Shown one piece after another: positions 20,098 to 30,144 of a DNA stretch of 64,000 nucleotides; positions within the stretch are counted from its first letter, which is position 1; every line of letters begins with the position of its first letter. Below the pieces are notes generated by a model. It saw only the letters and a program-made list of their open reading frames with translations, did no database searches and had not been told where the DNA came from. This stretch comes from Kalaharituber pfeilii (Eukaryota; Ascomycota; Pezizomycetes; Pezizales; Pezizaceae): the NCBI GenBank assembly GCA_015179045.1, contig WHUZ01000021.1, forward strand, positions 682,001 to 746,000, read 5' to 3'. The translations under genes and the position numbers were made by a program.

Positions 20098-23002
20098 CAT
20101 TACTCGCGTGCCGCCTGGTAGGCTACGGCGAGGTGTTAGGTACATAAAGGAAAAATAGTAACTGATAAATCATAAAGAGACGTAGAGTGTGTGAAACAAA
20201 GAAACTAGCTCGCTGCCCAGTCCAACACCTCAACCAGTTTCATCCCCTCCTTCTCCCCCTCTTTCTTCTTCCCCTTCTCCCCCCCCTTTGGCATCTTCAT
20301 CACCGCCTCGCCTCCCGGTAATCTCTTCTTCCACGCCTCACAGTCTTTTGTTATGTGTCTGTAATTCTCGAGGGCTTTTCCACACCACCTGCACTCCGGT
20401 GACTCTTCTTTTCCTATCTGGTATCTCCATTGTCTCAGTCCTTTGTCCCCCATTATGCCTGCGAGTGTGGACACCCTCCTTCTGGTCCCCAGGTATTCCA
20501 GTGGTCTGTACGTCAGTTGTAGTCTCTTTCTCTCCTCCCCTCTCCTGTTCTTTGCCTCTTGTCGGATGCCGGCCTCCGTCACTGTCTCGTCCTGGTATTG
20601 TAACGCCGTGGCTACTTTGGCCGCCCTGTCCGCCTCGGTATTACCCACTATCCCTTCGTGTGCTTTAACCCACAGGAGCGCCAGGTCTCGGTCCCCTTTC
20701 AACGTCCTCTCCTCCCACCTTCTCCTCACCAGCTCCGCTGCACCCTCCGGCATAAGGTCCCCCCTGGCTATCCCCTCCATCCTCGTCACCGTGGTCCTGG
20801 ATTCTGTGATAATTAGCAGCTCCCCCTCTCTTCGCATTGCCTCCCCAACCGCTATCAGCTCAGCATCATTGACTGTGCATCTTTCTCCCAGGTATATTGA
20901 TGTGTTTTCCCCGGTCTGATACACTCCAGTGCCCATCTTGTCCTTCATTCTACTTCCATCCGTGTAAATGCTTGTCCACCCTTCATCTTCCTTCTTGGCT
21001 ATTAGCCTCTCCCACTCCTCCCTGCCTAAATCAGATGGATGTATCGGGTGTACATAGAGAGGAAGGGGGTCTTTATGCTCCAGCGACCCCCTCAGGTATC
21101 TGGTATCTGGCTGTGGTCTTCTGACTGGCTCCTCTTCAAACCTCAGTGTTCGGGCTTCTACCCTGTCTGCCTCTCCATACATGAACATCTCGACAGATTC
21201 CAGGTTAGTTAGCCCTTCCACCACGTCCTGTCTCGTCACCCATGGGGCCCCTGTTATTTCTCTCGCCACAACGTATTGCCACTTCTCCAGCAATCTAAGC
21301 TTTCGTTCTAGGGGGGCGCCTTTTGCGTACCTCGCCCATGCCCAGCAGCCCCAAGTCCTGGCTATGCCTGTGTACAATTGTCTCCTTTTAGCTGGGGGTA
21401 CTCCGTTCAGTCTGGCTGCTACTCTCCATACTGCTTTACCTAGGTGTAACCGCCGATTAAAATAATCATCGAATTTCAACTCCCAATCGATGTACAGTCC
21501 TCCTAGCCTGTAACTCTCTCCCTTGAACCCTATAATGATGGTTTCTGCTTTCCGTGGATCTAGTTCAAAGCCTTCCTCTGACGCTTCTAGGGTCAGCTTC
21601 TCACGGTGTTCCCTTATGTCCCTCCTCAGCCCTCGGATGGACTTGTTTGATATCATACTGTGGAAATCATCCACATAGGACCTATTGAACTCTCGGCTTT
21701 CGGCCTTCTCCGCCACTGGCGCTATCGCTACTAGAAAGGTGACCGGGGATAAGGGTGAGCCCTGGGGCGTTCCATCTGTCATTATACTTTCTCCTCTGGT
21801 TTTCCCATCCCATGTAAGCTGAAACTTCGTGGGTTGCAGAAACCCCTCAACAAATACTGCTAGGTTCTTGTCTTCGGCCTCCAATCTCTGAACTACCTTC
21901 TCCCTTCGCAGGTGGTTGAATGCTGACTTAATATCATCCCCCACTATTGCCGTCCATTCCCCGTTATCAAGGCGTTTATCCATCTCTTTTAGCACCTGTC
22001 TTTGTAGGTCCTCCATCCCCTGTTTAGGTCTACTCCCCAGCTGGGTCTTACTGAATAGACGGTCCCTTCTCTGTATGATATCGGCTATTACCTTCTGTCC
22101 TAACTTAGCTACAGTATTCAGTAGCGTAATTGGTCTCCACCCTACCGGGTCATCTCTTGGTCTTCCTTTCTTGTGAATCATAGTGACACTGAAGCCTCGT
22201 GCGAAATCGTATTTCCTATTGACATAGTTTACAATCTCCTCCCTGACTGCTTCTCCTAGTGTCGTCCCTTTCAGTAATTTCAGGATCCCATACTGTATCC
22301 CATCCGGGCCCGGTGCGGATCTGGATTTCGTCTTCGCCAGTACCCTATCTATGGCTTGTCTTGCTTCTTTTTTGTCCATTAGTAGTCCGACTGGCTTCAG
22401 CCGTTGCCTTGTCTCAGCTATCTCTGTAGTGACGAAGTTCCATTTGATAAGCGCTTCCATGACCTCCTTGTCCGTACCTGGGATGTCCATAAGTTCCTGC
22501 TGTCTGAATGGGTCCCTTGCCAACTGAAATATGTCCCACGGCGACGTTACTCGGTCTTCTTCCATATACCTTTCCCAGAATGCTCTCTTCTTCTCTCTGA
22601 TAATGTCTCTCAACAGCCTCCTGGCCCTCGTCTTTTCTTTCCTGCTCCCTTTTCGTAGTATATACTTAACCACCTTCCTTGCCTCCTTCACCTCCTTATC
22701 GAACCACCGCTTTGACCGGTCCATAATGTGTACGTCCTTAGTGAATGCTCTGCCTAGTCTGACTAGTAGTTCATATGCATTTGTGTCTTCTTTCAGAGGC
22801 TTGTCCCCCCACTCCTGCACAAACTCCTCCCACATCTCCCAGTCGGTGACCTTCAGAGTCTGATGTATCGTCTCCTGTGTCTTGAGTCTCCCATATATCA
22901 TTGCATGGTCTCCTCCCGCTATCCACGATATGCTCCTAGTCTCCCATTCCCCTCTCCGCGCAAACACCAAGTCCAACAGTGCTGTCCTCTCCACACCTAC
23001 TC
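20038..23002 (-). mobile_element. Tad1-like LINE, family B, 5'-truncated, 13-bp TSD
   Basis: A 2.97-kb insertion with perfect TSD gtgaagtcggtga at 20025-20037 and 23003-23015. On the minus strand it starts inside the endonuclease domain, runs through RT, RNase H and a CCHC motif, and ends with the family-B hairpin tail (rc of 20098-20132) and a 60-nt poly(A). It defines the parent LINE of all family-B tails in this window. Confidence 0.92.
20205..23002 (-). CDS. LINE ORF2 (endonuclease remnant, reverse transcriptase, RNase H), 5'-truncated
   Basis: About 930 codons remain open. The order is the end of an APE-type endonuclease (DLVFAR..GGDHAMIYG), then RT with motif A (GDDIKSAFNHLR), motif B (GTPQGSPLSP) and the catalytic YVDDFHS. 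RNase H follows (IYTDGSRM, DAELIAVGEA, LWVKAHEG, GNTEADRAA), then a CCHC finger (CRWCGKALENYRHITKDC). The third RNase H acidic residue is Glu (IITES) where Asp is usual. No start codon of its own survives; translation into it from the host frame would be out of phase. Loss of the endonuclease makes it immobile, though the long open frame suggests a young insertion. Confidence 0.88.
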
Positions 23003-23403
23003 GTGAAGTCGGTGAGCAGCCCGTCCTCATACAGGGGGACTTTGGTGTCCTGGACTCCGTCGACATCCTGCCAGTCGATACGGTAGACCCCCGCGCAATT
23101 GGGCTTGCAACACTCGACTAGGTAGAAGAGGGGCCCGTGGACGCTGATGCCGCCGGCGGTGAAAATAGGGTGCCGGGCGACCTCAAGGGCCTCTGGGTGA
23201 CGGGAAGGTGCCCTGCGCACCAGGTGCATTCGAAGCCCTCGTAACCATAAAGCCCTGGATCCGCGCCCCTGGCAAGGGCCCCGGGCTCAAAGTTGGCAGG
23301 GCGAGTGGAGTTCAAGTTCGTGGGCACGGCGGCCCGGTATGTGTTCATTGCGTCGCGAGATAATGTTTCTCGGACTGTTGCGAGGTGCAGGCATTGGCAG
23401 CAC

Positions 23404-23651
23404 TGTGGTGACCGGCGACGGAATGGGTAAAAGGGAGAGCTTGGCATGGAAGGCACGTGGAGATAAGGGCAGCACGTGAGGCGATATCATATATATAGAC
23501 TTCCTGCACTGTAGCACATACAATGAAGAACGTTCTTCTCTTCTCTTCTCTTCGCACTCGCACTCGCATTTAGTCGTACATTCGTTCCGCCAGTTCTCAC
23601 CACTCCGGGTCCATCGCAAGGCAGTAGTGGATACTATCTGTCTATCTTACA
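23404..23651 (-). repeat. LTR-like dispersed repeat (TGTAAG..CACCACA)
   Basis: On the minus strand the unit runs from TGTAAGATAGACAG to GGTCACCACA, 248 bp, with a TATA-like stretch (tctatatatatgat). Related copies make up 46341-47066, where TG..CA boundaries and a 4-bp TSD are visible. It lies directly upstream of the split zinc-ribbon gene, so it could be its promoter region carried by a solo LTR. Flanking 4-mers here (gcac and gcga) do not match. Confidence 0.6.
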
Positions 23652-24526
23652 GCGAGAGATGCTCGTAAATTGTCCAGAGTCTCGGAAGATTCAGCGCGGT
23701 AGGAGAATGTCGTCAAAGCTTAGGATCAATACTATAACGTCGCGATCCAAGTAACTAGATGTCGGATGGACTTGAAGGGCCCAAAATCTTGCAACAAGGT
23801 GCCTGTGAATTAACGACTACATCTCCTGCTAGCACAGTAGACAATGTGGGACTAAAGTGAGCAGAAGCAGCAGTCAAGTGAGTGCTCTTTGTTATTGGAG
23901 TGTTTGTGTGCAAAAACTTCTTTATTTCTATGCCACAACTGGAAGACCATAATATTGATTATGAAGGTGAACAAGGGCTAAACAACACCTACAGGCGGTT
24001 GTAGACCGCTTGGAAGGTATTGAATAATGCCTTTCCTCCTTGTTGAGAGCATGTGCTTTCCGCTTTGTCTGACGACATCGCTAGAAAGTGAAGGGGCGAT
24101 TACAAACTACCGGAAAATTGGCTTCTAGTGCTGTCAACATCTCCACATCCTTTAATGCAAGGTTTTAGGCACGCAAAATATAAGTTCTGGAACAGGAAAT
24201 AAGTCGATTGTTGTAACTGCTGATGTTGCCGCAGACCCCAGACTGGACTCATAAAGGATTAGGTAAGCCACCCCAGAATGCAGGGTACCACAAGATGAAG
24301 TTAACAAAGGAATAATCATCAGGCGAGAAAACGATAAAACGTTTTCCTGTACAACACAAGTCTCTGGGATCTTTTGATACATTCATTGGCCGGTGGACAA
24401 AAGCACAGACAAAAATCGTATAAGTGCAGTAGCTTGCGGAGGGATGATTGGATAAGATGGCAGTGACTAAACATAACTTGGTACAATTTTTCTACGTAAT
24501 ATGCCGTCAACTTCTGTAAGGACCAT
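23652..24526. other. No gene recognised, 23652-24526
   Basis: Short frames only. No similarity to the surrounding elements noticed. Confidence 0.5.
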
Positions 24527-24668
24527 TGTTACGGGTTCACCGCAACCGTAGGGCGGGCGGTCGGTGGATGCACATATGCAAGCGATATCCGACGTGGTAG
24601 CGGCGTCGCAGTCGCATAAATGAGTGCTATATGAGCTACGCAGGGGACTAGCAAGCATCGCTAGTCAA
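24527..24668 (+). repeat. Dispersed repeat D (TGTTACGGGTTCACC..)
   Basis: About 140 bp starting tgttacgggttcaccgcaac. Diverged copies occur at about 52735-52895 (inverted) and 53745-53870, inside the helicase TIR element; its first 30 bp recur in each 181-bp tandem unit there. It abuts the left edge of the Ty3/gypsy remnant. Confidence 0.65.
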
Positions 24669-24745
24669 GTGCTGTTGTTGAAGAAAAAAGTTGCCTTAGA
24701 ACTGAGTGTGAAAGATGCAAGTGGAGTTGGGGAGACAGGGAAGAG

Positions 24746-25708
24746 TTGTTTATACCCTTGCATAAACAACTGAGATGGACAAGAGAGTTTTTTGAAGGAG
24801 TGAACAAGGTTTGTAACAACTGGAAAAAGTCAGTGCCAGTGGTGGAAATGGTAACAGCTGTGAATGAAGAAGAAGATATATTTGGGTGGAAGGAGAGAGG
24901 TTTTCTAGTGAAAAGAAGGCCCCAAGAGTTTCGACAAGAAGTGGACTCATCTAATCAAGAGATGATTGAGGAGTGGTTTGAGAAATGTGAAGTGAGAATT
25001 GGATCCCACTTGATGCCTAAGGAGGCAAGATATGCGAAACGAATACTCTATACCTGGAGAGATCTGTTTGCTACTAGCCAAAGTGAAATGCCAAAAACAG
25101 ACCTGGTAATTCACTCTATACCAACATATTGGGGAGCAAAACCACACCGGGCAAAGAATCGAATCTGGGACAGAGAAGGCCAAAAGAGATCATTTGGGTA
25201 TTTTGTTGATGATGACCTCTGCTCTACTGACCTATTTATGGTTATGGTGAGACTATTGCATGAAGAATATTTTCCAAGAGTAGCTTGGGCATACCTGACA
25301 ATTAAGGCATCAAAAACGGGCTTCTTTCTGCCAGAGATAGGCCCACTTAGACAACGAATAGGAGTTGATTCAGATGGACGTTGTGTGCGGACACCTGCAA
25401 GGAAGAAAATGGATTTTATTCTTGAATTTCCTATCCTATCAACATGGCAAGAGTTGGAATCATTTATATACATGGTGACATACCTAAAGAACTTTGTCCC
25501 AGGGAGAAGTGACCATATAAAGATAATGAAGGAAGCAGCAGTATGGAAATGGGAAAAGATAGAGAGAGGAGGAAAAGTGAAGGGAAGAAGAGAACCAAAA
25601 AGAAGAAAGGTATTAGAAAAGTTTGAGTGGGGAAAAGAGCAGCAAAAATCCTTTGATTATATCAAATTGGCGATTGGAGAAGTGAACCTATTTGGAACAT
25701 CAAGAGAT

Positions 25709-25710
<2 letters not shown>
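24746..25710 (+). pseudogene. Ty3/gypsy RT-connection fragment with RT core deletion
   Basis: Frame begins upstream of RT. PTYWGAKPHRAKNR is the N-terminal RT region, but the next recognisable part is YFVDDDLCS, the catalytic YVDD-like box, so most of the palm is deleted. The connection follows (AYLTIKASKTGFFL, FIYMVTYLKNFVPG, FEWGKEQQKSFDYIKLAI). The frame stops at the LINE insertion and resumes at 27159. Confidence 0.8.
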
Positions 25711-25747
<37 letters not shown>

Positions 25748-27144
25748 ATCACATAACCCCGCTTGTAGCACGTGGCCATGGCAGGGTCCCTGGGCAAGCC
25801 CTCGAAGCCCGGAGACAGGCTTAACAAACAAAGAAATTTCTATCTACTTCTAAAACCTGATTCCAGAAACCTCCGGACGGTCCTTCCGGTTTCTGCCTCA
25901 GGGAGGCTCCACTATATATCTCCCCCTCTCCCCCCCTCCCCTCTTCTCCACTCCTTCGCATCCCGGCAAGCAAACTTCCCCGACGGCAAATTTACCCGAC
26001 CCGGGTCGGTAAATCGCACGGTGCACTAAAACCTGATCCCGGAGAAGAACCTTTCCAACTCATCCCACTCCTCCCCATTCTCTGCTGTCCTTTTCCAGTT
26101 CTTCTCCATATCCCCCCATTCTCTAAAGCCCTCTGGGCGAAACCTCTGCTGACTGCACTGGAAGGCTAGGTGCGCCCCCGTCTGGGCCTCCCCGCAGCTG
26201 CACTTGTCCGATTCCGCCACTCCCATCCTCTTCAACCACACCCCGCACCTTCCTCTCTCCAGGCGCATGGCAGTGAAGTTGAACACCGCTGTCCTATTCC
26301 ACTCCATAACCTTCCCCTTTCCAAAGCCCTCCACTTCTCTCCTCTCCTTCCTCCACGCTTTCACCCTCTGGCGCACTCCACTTCCAGTGGCCACCTCCTT
26401 ACCCTGCATCCCCGTCCTCTTCTTTGCCCACTCATCCGCCTTCTCGTTGCCTGCGATTCCGATATGAGCTTTTACCCACAACAGTTTCGCATCCCCCCCC
26501 TTCTTCTTTCTCCTCGCCACTGCATTCACCACCCTTCTCACATCCTCCGTCTTTCCCTTTCCCTCCCTGCCTGCCTTCTGAATCGCCATGACAGCGGCTT
26601 CAGAATCTAAGCAAACCAGGACCGGTACCTCCTCCGGTACACTCTCCAGCGCACTTCTCACCCCCCTCACCTCCCCGTCAAAAACCGTCGCCGTTCTCCC
26701 TACTACCTCCGCCACCACCGCTGATCTCCCCCACACCCCCGCCCCCACCTTGCTGTCCTCGACCTTACTACCATCCGAGAAGAGAACCGCTCTCCCTCTT
26801 CCGGCTTCCTCAACCGAGGTCTCCCACTCTTCTCTCCCTCCCCCCTTTCTACCTAGCCTCTCTGCGCACTCCACTTTCACCTTCTCACACTCTCCTCCCC
26901 ATGAGATCTCCTCGCCCTCCTCCGAGAACCTTGACCACTGCCCCTGCCAGCGGTCCAAAACGCTTTCATATCCATCCCCCTCTTCCAGGGCCCACTGCAC
27001 CCTCCAGTCCTTCCAGTTCCTCGTCCCTCCTCCTTCTCCTCATTCCCTCTCCTGAAATCTCCTGTGCATAGTTCTGCAGCTCCGATGGTACCTCCACTTC
27101 CCGAACCATCGCCCTTGCCTGTGCTGCGTCCAGGATCACCTCCA
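25711..27144 (-). mobile_element. 5'-truncated family-A LINE inserted in Ty3/gypsy
   Basis: A 1.43-kb insertion bounded by TSD acatcaagagataa (14 bp) at 25697-25710 and 27145-27158. Carries the C-terminal part of ORF2, a 3' UTR and the family-A tail (gccatggccacgtgctacaa) with poly(A). It post-dates the gypsy element. Confidence 0.92.
26026..27144 (-). CDS. LINE ORF2 C-terminal fragment with RNase H, family A
   Basis: The 324-codon open part (26026-27000) has RNase H motifs: VLFSDGSKV, DGEVRGVRSAL, VCLDSEAAVMAI and LLWVKAHIGIAGNEKADEWA. A Cys/His finger (CSCGEAQTGAHLAFQC) follows. Upstream, 27000-27144 continues the LINE (ILDAAQARAMV) in another frame, so there is at least one frameshift. 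The same domain is found broken at 48110-49335. RT and endonuclease are absent through 5' truncation. Confidence 0.85.
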
Positions 27145-27158
27145 CATCAAGAGATAAG

Positions 27159-27979
27159 AGGTTCTATCTGTCAGTTACAGTTTCTGAAAGAGGGTTGGGA
27201 GGAGTACTATTTCAACTGGATGAGATAGATGAGATTGAACTGGATAAGGGGATGGAAAAAAGGATAAAGAATGGAAAAAAACTATACCCAAAAAGAAAAG
27301 AGCTAGTAATTGATTATATCTCTAAGCCATATAAAGGAGCAGAACGGGAATACCCAAGAGGGGAGAGAGAAGTATTGGGAGTGGTTAGGTGTTTGGAGAG
27401 TGTGAAGTGGCGTATCCTTGGTAGCATGTTTCCTATTGTTGTTTATACTGATTCCCCAGCTATTTTGAGAGCGACGGGGTTAGAGGAAGATTGGCGGAGT
27501 GGCAAGAAATCCTTTCTGAATTTGATTTAGAAATAAGGCATGTAGACAGTGGAGATGTGAAGATAGCTGATGGATTGTCGAGACTGCCGGAGGGTGTACA
27601 GAGATGGTTGGAGCCAGGAAAGTATGCAGATCAGGATGCTGAGTGGAGAACTTCAATAACTGTGTCCATGGTTGAGGTGATACAAAGAAATACTGGAGGT
27701 AGAAGGATGATTGATATTGTTAAGGAGAAAGGGGAAGGCAAAGAAGAGATGAGGGTCCAAGAGGAGATAGAGAAATGGGGAAAGTGGATCAGTGAGATAT
27801 GGTATGGGGAGATTGTCTGGTATAAGCTAACAGGAACAATAAAAGAGAAGAGGATGGATGGAAGAAAGGAAAGGATGGTAAAAAAAGAAGGCGTCGAAAT
27901 TCACATTAATCGAGAAGAAAGGAGAAGTGGGACTGGGATACGTCGAGAAGAATGGCACTATCTCATGGTGTGTTCCTGA
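27159..27979 (+). pseudogene. Ty3/gypsy RNase H and spacer, frameshifted
   Basis: After the LINE the pol frame resumes with RFYLSVTVSERGLGGVLFQL, REYPRGEREVLGVVRCLE and VVYTDSPAIL, typical gypsy RNase H. A frameshift near 27490-27530 moves to WQEILSEFDLEIRHVDSG and KIADGLSRLP, the end of RNase H. A charged spacer leads toward the integrase zinc finger (CGSCDACQRLG, about 28040-28070), which lies in yet another frame. Confidence 0.8.
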
Positions 27980-28051
27980 ATGATATTACTGGCCAACTCG
28001 GATGAAGGATATCCACGATCATATCGTGGAATGGTGTGGCTCATGTGATGC

Positions 28052-28903
28052 TTGTCAGCGACTGGGACCGATTCGGCGTTCAATGGAGCTGATACCAATC
28101 CCCAACTTCAGCCAATGGATATGCTGGGCCTGGACTTCGCAGGTGTGATTCGGCCAATTGCAGAAGACTTTGGAGCCCGCTATATCATTCTGGAAGTAGA
28201 TTATTTCTCAAGGTTTCTTTTCGCGAGGACAGCCATTAGAAGCGATGGAGCCAGTGCTGCCAGATTTGTGCAAGAGGAGATTGGACGGAAATTTGGATGG
28301 CCTAGAGCTATGTATTTCGACAATGGGAGCCACTTTGTCAAAGGACCTCTCCAGCAGTTGTTAAAGGAAAAGGGAGTAAAGGTATTCACTGCACCTAGTA
28401 CAAACCCACGAAGTGTGGGGCTTGCAGAGCGATATGTGCAGATGGTCTTGAAGGGTCTGAGGGCGGCAGTGTTGCATCATCCGGCAGACCTATCATACTG
28501 GGATTGCCATTTGGAAGACCTTGTCCTATCAATTAATAACCGGAAACTACCACATGGATACTCCCCTAGTCAACTATTTCTAGGGTTCGAGGCTCGAAGA
28601 GGAGAAGTAGATGATTTGGTCGATGATGTCCTTCGAAGCGAGTCCTTGATTGAGAAACTGGATGAGCTGGGAGCCCAAAATAGCTTAGCGGTTGAAGAGA
28701 GAGAGTATTCATACCGGCTTGCAATGCTGGAGGAAATGCGAGAGCGTGCTGTGGAACATGTGTTTCAAGCTCAGGAGGATCTGCTTCAGAGAGAGAGCCG
28801 GGCTAGGTATGCTATGCCACGAGAGGGAGATCTGGTATTGCTCCGAAGGTTTATCATAGACAAGGAGTATGGAAGGAAATTAGAGCTGCGATGGGAAGGC
28901 TGA
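28052..28903 (+). pseudogene. Ty3/gypsy integrase core, near-intact
   Basis: DDE integrase: first Asp in MLGLDFAG, second in YFDNGSHF, Glu in SVGLAERYVQ. The spacing is that of an rve domain. The C-terminal region (REGDLVLLRRFIID) resembles the GPY/F module. The upstream zinc finger is in another frame, with the shift near 28100, so this piece cannot be made from an intact pol. It stops at 28903; a further charged frame runs to 29145. Confidence 0.82.
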
Positions 28904-29079
28904 AGCGGGTAAGCCGGTCTGGAGTGTCAAGGGACTTGGAGGAGGTAGAGAATGGGCAAAGGAAGGGGAGGTACGCCTTCGATTCCTTAAAGGTCTACGT
29001 ACCGAGAGAGAGAAGGGGGGTGATAGCACATCAAGGACAAAAGAGAGGAGTTGAAGATGTTGAAAGCGACAGTGGTGAA

Positions 29080-29390
29080 GGAGAAGTGTTGAAGGCGAAG
29101 GGCGAATTTGAGAGTAACAGGGGCGAAAGGACTGGATGGGTATAGAAAGCGATGGACCAGGGGGGGGGACGTTGAAAAGTGACGGAGAAGAGGTGATGAC
29201 AAGTGGTGAGAATGACAGTGGTTGATGAATGGGGCGAAAGGACTGGATGGGTATAGAAGGCGATGGACACTGGCAAACGGGGCGGGTGTTGAAAAGTGAT
29301 GGAGAAGAGGTGGCGACAAGTGGTGATAATGACAGTGGTTGATGAATTGGGCGAAGGATTGGATGGGTGTGTAAGGCGATGGATAGGAGG
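29080..29390 (+). repeat. Imperfect tandem repeat, about 118 bp
   Basis: Units containing aaagtgaYggagaagaggt, gacagtggttgatgaat and ggactggatgggt recur about every 118 bp, two full and one partial copy, between the gypsy integrase and the polypurine tract. G-rich on the plus strand. Confidence 0.75.
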
Positions 29391-29462
29391 GGTATAATTG
29401 GAGTCGTACACAGGTTCGACGATTTTGAGTCCGCGGTTCAAAATTGTCGAAGGGGGGGAGTC

Positions 29463-29631
29463 TGTGGCGGCGCGTGCAAGCATGTTACCGGAAGCAGGCT
29501 GATTGCCGAAACCGGGAAGTGGGGGGTAGGTCATGTATGTATGAGAGGGGGGACGCACGAGAGGTTCTGAGAAAACCAACCTACACTGAACAATACAAAA
29601 TTTCTTGTTAACGAAGAAAACCCTACCACAG
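29463..29631 (+). repeat. Putative short 3' LTR of the Ty3/gypsy element
   Basis: Begins TGTGGCGGCG directly after the polypurine tract and ends ..CCCTACCACA, giving inverted termini TGTGG/CCACA, 169 bp. No second copy is seen upstream, so the right border is inferred from the termini only. Confidence 0.5.
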
Positions 29632-30144
29632 TGCCTTTTTGACCTGGCGGACGGTAACCAACCATATCATCACCTCACGGCCATGTAAATATTTAATTCT
29701 TGAATTCTTTAAACTCTTCCACAAAAAGCGAAATGAACAGCTATGCCCATCTCTTCGTGACTGTCTTTTGTTAATATATTTAATTTAGCCTATTCCCGAA
29801 AACTACTCTACGCCAAGAGCGATATCAAAACGTCCCAAATTCCCAACGCCTTTCTAGTCGAAGATGACTTTGTATAAAACAAAATAGCACAATGCACTCC
29901 TCCCCCTCCTTTACCAGTGGCCTATTCCACCTTTTGTCGCTCCCAATCCATATTTTTTATGTAATCGATAAACAAAAACCAACAAACTGAGGAGTGAAAA
30001 AAGAAATTTGTGGTATCCCTAGAGTGAATTGCAGAACAAAATAAAGGGAAAAAGAAGGGGAAAAATAATATTTCACAAAAAAAAAGGACTCGTATCCTAA
30101 GTCTAGGTGATCCTAGCTCGCCCTGCGCTCCCCTACCGCAACCA
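29632..30144. other. 3' flank of the next gene
   Basis: AT-rich intergenic sequence containing the 3' end of the minus-strand gene at 30145-32095. No other gene seen. Confidence 0.5.

Larger units (their letters stand above)
19961..23350 (-). pseudogene. Zinc-ribbon-like gene split by a LINE
   Basis: Removing the LINE (20038-23002) and one TSD copy rejoins a minus-strand frame without a break. Upstream 23229-23003 encodes PIFTAGGISVHGPLFYLVEC, CKPNCAGVYRIDW and LYEDGLLTDF; downstream 20037-19961 continues TEFCCPECGWHAC and ends with TGA at 19961. The Cys pattern (CCx3C, then CCxxC..HxxC) suggests a small zinc-binding protein. Further upstream, another frame (ATG at 23350) encodes FECTWCAGHL, so a 1-nt shift or an unseen intron may lie near 23200. 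The 248-bp LTR-like repeat at 23404-23651 sits just upstream. I do not know the family; it may be a host gene or part of a retroelement. Confidence 0.6.
24669..29631 (+). mobile_element. Ty3/gypsy retrotransposon remnant, interrupted by a LINE
   Basis: Plus-strand pol in the order RT/connection, RNase H, integrase (gypsy order), then a polypurine tract (aagggggggag, 29450-29460) and a putative 3' LTR. The 5' LTR, gag and protease are missing. A LINE occupies 25711-27144. Several frameshifts and a deletion inside RT make it defective. Confidence 0.85.

Noticed and set aside
23003..23066. Start of the LINE ORF2 at about 23066
   Set aside because: The first twenty or so codons belong to the interrupted host gene in another frame; the LINE begins at 23002, shown by the TSD.
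29463..29631. Full-length, mobile Ty3/gypsy with two LTRs
   Set aside because: No upstream copy of the LTR, RT core deleted and several frameshifts.
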